Shown here: one piece after another, positions 56,918 through 64,000 of the stretch
Position numbering within the stretch: position 1 is the first letter of the stretch
How the letters are laid out: each line of letters starts with the position of its first letter
Source: Zoroaster sp. YZ-2022
Lineage: Eukaryota > Echinodermata > Asteroidea > Forcipulatida > Zoroasteridae
Assembly: GCA_029582265.1 (NCBI GenBank)
Contig: CM055816.1
Coordinates: forward strand, 80,470,472 to 80,534,471
Length of the DNA: 64,000 nucleotides
Reading direction: 5' to 3'
The notes under the pieces: model-generated
The model's input: only the letters and a program-made list of their open reading frames with translations
Told to the model about the DNA's origin: nothing
Database searches by the model: none
Made by a program: the position numbers and the translations under genes

Positions 56918-58085
56918 GTGCATGTCCGTCCATCACGTTATAAACCCACACAAACAAATTGACTTTCACTGAATTAGTACCAACACAAGCGTAACGGACG
57001 GGACAAAATACAAATTTTCCTTGGAAAAACCAGCGCTATTATTACACTTCTTAATATTCCCAGAAACTTGTTCCCAGACTCTGCCGATAGAGTAAATTAC
57101 CACCATAATAAAAGATAAATAGTGGGATCGATTAAAGGGAAGGTACAATTGTTATTTACCTAATTATAAATTACCGAATTATTATCGAAAAGTTTGATGT
57201 AGTTGATGAAGTTGAAAACGTACCAACAAAATATAAATAAAAACCAAACATAAAAATAAAATCAATTGTGTAGATCATCATCATCCTGAAAATAATTTCT
57301 TAAGTGTTCCCTAGGGGCTTATTTCAAAAGGTTGTTAGACGGTAACTTTGTGCTATTCTGTAAAAAGTGTGAATGCTTTTAAAACTTGTCTCATGACATT
57401 TGCATTGAGTAAGGTTTGGGAGATCGAAATCAAGTGCAATCTTTACAGAAAATCAAATGGTTTGTAATACTTTTGGAAGAGAACAATGGTGCATATTACT
57501 GTTTAGCCCATCATTATTTAGGAATACATATGTTGATATCAATGTGAACCAATAAATTAAATAATAATCATTAATGCAGTTGTTGTTTGTACACTTTAAA
57601 AAACTGAGATGTTAAAGACTACTCCACACAAATGTTGTTGATAGGATACTTTCCCAAATTATGAGCAGTGTGACAGAATAACTTCAGATGGGGGCGGTAC
57701 AGACGGGACCATTTGAACCTTTATCCCAAACCCCTTTACACCTACAGATTTTGTTGTATTACACTTCGGGATATTAAATTGTTCAATTATTTGTTTTAAT
57801 TTTAAAATCATTTGGGAATTGTAAATTTTTAGTATCATCTCCTCAGACATTTTTTGTTGGGAGACAAGTGGTTCCTGATGGGTGGGGGGAGAGGGGACGT
57901 TTAGCGAAGAAATTTACACAAAGGGGTTCATTTCCATAGGACACGGGAAATTGCTGAAATCAGATGCCGAGAAATTGATGCTTGAAAAAATAAATTTTTA
58001 AAAAAGGATATGGTTTTCCATAGAGGCCCTTTCTCTGTCGTTTTTAGAATCTTGTCCGTCCCCCTTTTTCTTTTCCCGATTTTTA
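56918..58085. other. Spacer
   Basis: No gene or assignable repeat; homopolymer-rich texture returns at about 57.9 kb. Confidence 0.35.
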
Positions 58086-58435
58086 TTTTTGCCGTGGGTT
58101 TTTGCTTTCCGTCGATTTTTTACTTGTCCGTCGATTTTTTATTTTGCCCGATTTTTTACTTTGCCGTCGATTTTTCTTGTCCGTCGATTTTCTTTGCCGT
58201 CGACTTTTACTTTGCCGTCGATTTTTTTATTTTCCCGTCGATTTTTACTTTGCCGTCGACTTTTTTTTTTTTCCGCGTTTTTTTATTTTGCCTTTGACTT
58301 TTTATTTTGCCGTCGATTTTTTACTTTCCCGTCGATTTTTTATTTTTGCCGTCGCCTTTTTTTTTCCCGTCCCCTTTTACTTGTCCGCCCCTTTTTTTTC
58401 CGTCCCCTTTTTTATTTTCCGTCGCCTTTTACCCG
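58086..58435. repeat. Pyrimidine-rich minisatellite, unit 16-20 bp
   Basis: GCCGTCGATTTTTTACTTT-like units (also TCCGTCGATTTTTTATTTT and CCCGTCGATTTTTA) recur about twenty times with T-run and C-run variation. The three overlapping open frames here are a by-product of the repeat. Confidence 0.9.
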
Positions 58436-58719
58436 GTTTGGGAAAAATTGTTCCCCATTTAGGGGGGTTTTCCCCGAGGGGTTTTTTGCGCATGAAAGGA
58501 CAGTCCATGCTGTGTTACAACGTTAGGCATTCATCTGTTTTTAAAGGTGGTTCTAATTTCATTTTTCTTTTTTTATATTAAAAAGTCAATTAAAACATGC
58601 CCCCTGGGAGAGGGAAACCCTTGTTCTGATTTAAAAATTGGGCTGGAAATAAATTTATTATGTTACGGGAGCAAGACGGGAGTCTCTGGATGAGGGCCCA
58701 GTTTTAGTGGTATGACATT
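58436..58719. other. Low-quality sequence
   Basis: Nothing assignable. Confidence 0.3.
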
Positions 58720-59300
58720 GTGATTTCTAAGGTTAGGCTGATGGGACAGCCCGGACAGTGGAAACTTTTGCCGGTAATCCATAGGGGAACTTTAAATGGG
58801 CTAAAACCTTGGCTGTGGTTACCGGTTATATTTGGGCCATGGGAGCGTTTCTCGGTAAATGGAACTGTACATTTTTTCTTGAAAAGGTTGAAAAAAATCA
58901 CTCTTTGGAATAAAAATAGTTTCTGGTGGTATTGTGCTTTTAAAAGTCTTTATTTACATTTAAATTTTGCAGAGGGGGTAACCCCTTTGCCTATAGGAAG
59001 TATTCAAAAGATTTTTTAAAGATGTTTTTTCAGTGAAGCCTTGTATGCAGATGATCCCACATCAAAAATCACTTAAAATTCAATGCCCGACATTAACAAA
59101 AAACTACAGAAATGTTAAGATTATGCCCATGATTTTTCCTTTTTAAATCCCCAAATGCCCATTTCCCCTTACAAAATAAATCATGGAAAAATATTTTTAC
59201 ATCAATGGGGGGAGGAATTGATAGTTTCCCTTTTCGGGAAACCATTAAGGTAGATTTTAAAATTTTTTTCATATGAAATTGGGTTTAAAAAATTAAATTA
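58720..59300 (+). pseudogene. LINE reverse-transcriptase palm fragment
   Basis: The plus strand reads SEALYADDPTSKIT at about 59032-59075; YADD is the polymerase active-site box. It is followed by DINKKLQK, like the D....LQ..L segment of CR1/L2-type LINEs, then GEELIVS and FFSYEIGFKK in shifted frames, like the N...I....K.LGV.I......F..HI stretch. The 99-codon open frame at 58720-59019 would be the preceding palm region (its end TPLPIGSIQKI may correspond to PQGS.LGPLLF but is badly altered). The fragment is short and sequence quality is poor. Confidence 0.5.
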
Positions 59301-62300
59301 CACAGATCTAAAAAATTTTCCCAAAAATCGATAAATTTTAAATTTTTTGATTTTATGAGATAATGCACTAGTATTTGTGGACACAAACTAAAGCCCAAAT
59401 GTACCCTTTTGATAGTGTTCCCCCCCAGCCCAAAGAATGTACTTTTGGAATTATGTGATAAATTTTTATTTTTTTAAAGGTCCTTTAAGGGAAATTTTTT
59501 TAAAAATATGTTCTCTCTACAGGGTTTTTGGACGCCCAAAAGGTTTTTGAAACAAATGTTTTATGTTTTTAAAACAATAAAGGGGGAAGTTTTCCCCACT
59601 CGGGGGAGAACAAAAAAAAAACCAAAACCCCCTTTAAAAAAAACCAGAAATTAAAAGTTGAAAAAGAGTCACCCAACTGAAAATCCTTGGGGGAGACAGC
59701 CCCGGTAAAAAACAAAACAAAAATACATTGTTATAAAAAAAAAATAAAATTTGTTTTAAAGCATGGAAAAAGTTGTCATGAGCTCTAAAACACCGAAAAC
59801 TGACGGGGAAAGTCAACACTTTTGCTGTTGTAAATTGTTTTCAATAAAATTTTCTTTTAAATTCAACCTCTTACAGGTCCCCCAAAATGAAGCGATCCAG
59901 CTGACCGATAGCAAATTTTGCACTACTTAGTTCCCAAAGGTTGGTGATAAGTAAGATTAAAAGGAAAAATGAGGGAAAAATTGACAGTTTTTTTTTATTT
60001 TAAAATGCCCAAATTATATAAGTAACCATGATTCTAAAACTATGAAGAAAAAATAATTTTTTGGGCTTTTTTATTTTTTTACTAAAAAGAAATGTAATTA
60101 TTCTAAAAAATATTCATAAAAAAATTTCCCCTTTGATTTACTACATTAAAATTTTTTTTTTAAATTTAAAATAATTTGTCCAAATTAAAAAAACATAAAT
60201 GAGATGCAGTATACATGGGGGAACATGTGATAATTGATGTTAAAATAATCGGCTCTTGCCTCTAATGCCACTACCAGGTCACCACCCCCCTGCCTAAAGA
60301 TATGCCATTGATGCATCCCGGGGCAAAAAAAGGTTTTCGCCCCCTTTGGACAAGGCACATATTATTTTACAAAGAATTTAAAATAAAGAATGAAACCCTC
60401 CATTTTGCAAATTGCTATTGGTCAGGGGATCGCTTCATTTGGGGACCGGTAAAAAAATTTTTTGTACTTGTACAGTGAATGGCTGTTCATAAAAAAAAAT
60501 GCCCAGTACAGGGTCCACTGTTTTAACCACCAACAGCTGTTATGCCTTTTTTATATTTTCATGGTCACTTAGAACCACCCTAGTTTGACCTCTGACCAAC
60601 CTATACCCAAAGGTTCCCTGCAACCCCCCTCCAAAATTTCCCAAAAGTTATGTCATGCATGACCACACCAGGCAGGTATATATTTTCCCTCTGCAGATCA
60701 AACGGGGGTTCTACCTGTTTTGGGAAGCCCAAAACACGGTAAAATAAGGGCCGGAAGACAAAGATTGAGCCCTTGGGGGATTCTTACGGGTTTGGGAAAA
60801 AGCAAAGACGGCGACAAAGACAAATTAGGCTGGTAGGGCTGAAAAGGGGGTTGGTTCAATGCCCCTAGAAAACAGAAAAAACACAAGAAAATCTGTATTC
60901 CAGCGGTTTTGTGACCCGCTGTACCCCCCAAATGGTGTGAACAAGGAAACCCCACCGGGTATCAAAGGGTTTTGACATGGGACATTAGCAACCTTCAGGG
61001 GAAAGGGGGGCCCAAAAAAATAAACCATTTTGTTTTGGGACTACCGGCATGTAAAAACCCCCCAGTGCGATTGTACCCATACCAAAGGGAAAGGGGGTTT
61101 TTTGAGAAAAAACCCATCGGTTAAAATTAAAAGGTTAAAATGTACTTTTCCCCAAAGTTTTCCCTTTTCTAAATTTGTGGTTTCTGTACCCTGTTTCCCC
61201 ACACCATAGATTTTTTATGGGGTTATGTGCTGGGATTTTTTTTGGGTATTTTGTAAACATGTTTAGTTCATGTCCAATCTTTTTTTCAAACATAAAATAA
61301 TATGATTTTACGAGTGGATAAATTTTTGGGGAACCCTTCACAGATCTTTTTAATAAAAATTATTTTATTTTTTTTTTTTAATGGTCGGGGAAATAAAAAA
61401 TTTTTTTAAACGGGTTTTTATAAAAGGAAAGGATCGATCATGTGATATATTTTCGGACCCCCACAATAACTCATTTTGGGGGTTTTTTAAATTTCCTTTT
61501 CTTATCATTTTTTTTCATGCGATGGCTCAAATAAAACTTGTAATTTTTCCCCCCCCCAAAAATACCTATTTGATTATTGAATAAAATTTTTTAAATCCTC
61601 AGCCCAAAGATCTTGTCCCATTTTTTCCTTTCCCCTAAACCCCAGTATAAAACCCTCAGTATTATGGTGTAATTGAGAGGAAAAATTAAGGTGATTATCA
61701 CCTGTTTGGGCAAAGGCATGGGAGCTTTTTGTATATAACGGGGGATTATCAATGGTGACATTGTCTTTAAACCCATCAACACAGCCTTAACCATGTATAC
61801 TGAGATAATCAAAGATTAACTCACCACAGAGTTAATGAGCGCCCTCGGTAGATCCTGGAAAAAACCCAAAAAAAAAATACAAAAAAAAAAGAAATAAAAT
61901 TTTTTTTTTAAAAAAAAAATTAAGCACACCCATATATTAGCCAAAAAGGGTTTTAAAAGGGTTGGGGAACCCCCAAATTGAACCTCTCTTTTTAGTTTAA
62001 ACCCCAAGGAGTTTTCTTTATTAATAAATCCCGGACGGTTTTTAAAATTCTGAGGGTAAAAACCCGATCACGTGGGGTTGAAATTATGTGATATAAAGCC
62101 CGGCTCTGAAAACCTTGGAATAAAGGGCCCCCTGAACCTAACTTGTGCCTATGGGGCCTAAAACCCGGTGTTCCCATTGTGCTGTACCCCAAATCCATCG
62201 ACTTTTTTCTTTTAAAGGGGTTAACTGCGTGCACACCCGAAACCTAAAAAATTTATAAATTTTAAAGGGGAAAAATCCCAACCCTAAACCCTTTTCCATA

Positions 62301-64000
62301 TATGGTGGTGTTTACATTCAAACTCATAATTAAAAATTGGTTCTAAATAAAAGGGTTAATATCGGTTATAAAAGAGACACCCCAAAAAAAAAATAGCCCT
62401 TAGGTGAAATGGGGCCCCGAACATGGGTAAAAATAATAGGCAAATATTGAAAAAAGCAAAACTTACAAATTTTGACTTTTTTAACCGTTTCTTTCGGTCC
62501 TTTTAACAGCGGCCATTTTTAACCCGGACATTACCACCCAGTGAAGACCGGGTCCTCACACTTTTTTCCCCTTAATTATTTCTTCAGATTGGAAAGTACC
62601 CAAGACAACTTGCGGGATGTTCTGCCCCGACTGATTTGGCTGGTGGCCCGGAATAAATAAAAATTCATGCATGAAATATGAACGTCAACCCATTTTTGAC
62701 CAGTGTTTTTGGTTGATTTCCCCCATATTAAGGTATGCTTTTGATGGTCCTCAATAAAAAATAGATGCTCAAAACTATGGGGATAATCAATAGTCATTTT
62801 TAAATTTGAAAATTTTGGTTAAATTGGACTTATTCTTACATCAAAATTATATATAGATTACCTTTTTAAATGTCCATTTTGACCATGGACATATTTTAAA
62901 AAACCCCCCCCATCATTTTAAAGCAATCCTCTGTTAAAAGAGAGTAACAATAAAATACTGTCGGGGACAATAAGCTAGCAGCAAAACGGTTGTATAATGT
63001 GGCGAGTTATATGGTGAAGTTGAAAATTCCCCTCAGATCCACAAAATGTATAAATATTTTTTTTCAAACGGGGCCAAGGGAAACCTTTTTTGGGAATATA
63101 TAATTGGTGAAAGGAAAGGCCCGACCACTGCTGTGTGCACAGCTGTATCCCGCTAGACAGCTCAAGAAAAATTTTCGTTAAATATGACAAGAGTTTCCTA
63201 ATAGGCCTATATTTTTTTAAAATAAATGTTACCAAATAATACTAAAAAAAGATGTTTTAAACCCGGTTATACAAAACAAAAGAAAAATTCCTTTTTAGAA
63301 TATAAACCCTGAAAATGAACTATTTTTTTTTGGTTTACAACAGCGGAAGGGAAGGCTAGGAGGTTTCATTTTTTTTGGTGAAATCTTTCGGGGGTTACTA
63401 AAAAAAAAAAATTAAAAATTATCATATTTTAGGGTTTATTTTTTGGGATTTTTTGGAACAAGAAAAGTTATATTAAATTAGCCCCTCAAGTTGTACCGGC
63501 GGGGGTTTTTGGCTCATGGGCCCAGCTCAAAAACAGGGGAGTCTTTATATTGGCCCTTTAAAGTTTTTTTTTGGTGTCTACCCCCGGAACATTATTATGC
63601 CATTTTATCCAATCTCGAGAACCGGGGCTTCAACCTCCCCTATAGAAAGGGGCCTTTCTTGAGACTGGATAAACCATGATAATGTTTGGAGTAGACCCCA
63701 AAAACCCCTAATTTTGTAAAGTGAGAGTCCCAAAAAATCATGTTTGTGAGCCCTAGTTTTTGGTCTCGACCATGCATGGAATTTGAAATTTTTTTTTTTG
63801 GCACTTTTCTGTTTCATAAAAACTTCACAAAAAGTTTTTTGAGCTCCCATAAAGTTGTTAAAAATGGGGTCTTGTTGAAAAGAGGAAATAATAAGCCATT
63901 GATATAATGATTAAGTGCCCACCAATAAAAATTATTTTAAAACAGGTGATTAAAAACAGTTTCCAAACTGTATGATTTTTATTAAACTTATTTTAAGTAG
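59301..64000. other. Low-quality, homopolymer-rich sequence to window end
   Basis: No safe gene. A minus-strand frame at 62576-62797 contains WGKSTKNTGQKWVDVHIS and NFYLFRATSQISRGR, faintly like part of a MAM domain, but the diagnostic DDI stretch is not readable. Other open frames lack motifs. Confidence 0.4.

Noticed and set aside
58010..58581. Three overlapping plus-strand frames rich in Phe and repeated AVDF-like phrases
   Set aside because: Direct product of the pyrimidine-rich minisatellite read in three frames.
62576..62797. Possible MAM-domain fragment on the minus strand
   Set aside because: WVDVHIS and FRATSQISRG are suggestive, but the diagnostic DDI segment is missing, so not called.
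62975..63235. Minus-strand frame containing YRPIRKLLSYLTKIFLE, resembling the start of a LINE polymerase domain
   Set aside because: Only a loose likeness to the YRPISLL..LSKI.E motif; the following residues do not continue the domain and quality is poor.
1..64000. Search for CRISPR arrays, bacterial operons, rRNA and intact tRNA genes
   Set aside because: None seen. The direct repeats present are mini- or microsatellites or eukaryotic mobile elements without spacer structure.

Overview
This is a piece of an AT-rich animal nuclear genome. It is almost entirely non-genic and repeat-filled. The mix points to a marine invertebrate: a helicase plus AP-endonuclease Helitron (Helentron type), a BEL/Pao LTR retrotransposon, CR1/L2-like LINEs, a tRNA-derived SINE with an (ATT)n tail, hAT, Harbinger and Tc1/mariner-type DNA transposons, and a frequently recurring TACATGTA palindrome. 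An echinoderm, hemichordate, amphioxus or mollusc would all fit. I cannot name the species. No intact gene, rRNA, functional tRNA or CRISPR array is visible.

Layout. 1-2.4 kb: broken Helentron (PIF1-like helicase followed by an EEP endonuclease). 2.6-5 kb: a 400 bp Tc1-like deletion derivative, then a 1.2 kb Harbinger-like element with a MADF/Myb-like reading frame. 5-12.3 kb: one candidate host exon, a 5'-truncated CR1/L2-like LINE, several fold-back MITEs and the first copy of an unusual hairpin-punctuated tandem repeat. 13.0-14.27 kb: a hAT-like element with 13 bp inverted ends, a 6 bp target duplication and a BED-type zinc-finger exon. 16-21.25 kb: two more copies of the hairpin-punctuated repeat, a 0.7 kb tandem duplication and scraps of a possible minus-strand host gene (start exon near 20.69 kb, terminal exon near 19.75 kb). 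21.99-22.49 kb: an assembly gap of exactly 500 N.

22.84-31.90 kb: a nearly complete but heavily frameshifted BEL/Pao retrotransposon with two LTRs and traces of gag, protease, reverse transcriptase, RNase H and integrase. 32.3-33.5 kb: minus-strand fragments of a TTF/ZMYM1-like hAT transposase.

From about 33.5 kb the sequence changes character. Runs of three to six identical bases become extremely common and recognisable repeats are corrupted by run-length changes, as expected from poorly polished sequence. A cleaner island lies at roughly 53.3-57.9 kb, then the noisy texture returns to the end. In this half I can still recognise two more copies of the SINE, two LINE reverse-transcriptase fragments, a hAT-like terminus, several mini- and microsatellites and two tandem duplications. 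Gene calls there are unsafe.

How the parts relate: the SINE tail resembles the 3' end of the LINE at 6.9 kb, suggesting a SINE/LINE mobilisation partnership. The hairpin-punctuated repeat may be a non-autonomous mobile family, possibly Helentron-dependent, but that link is inference.
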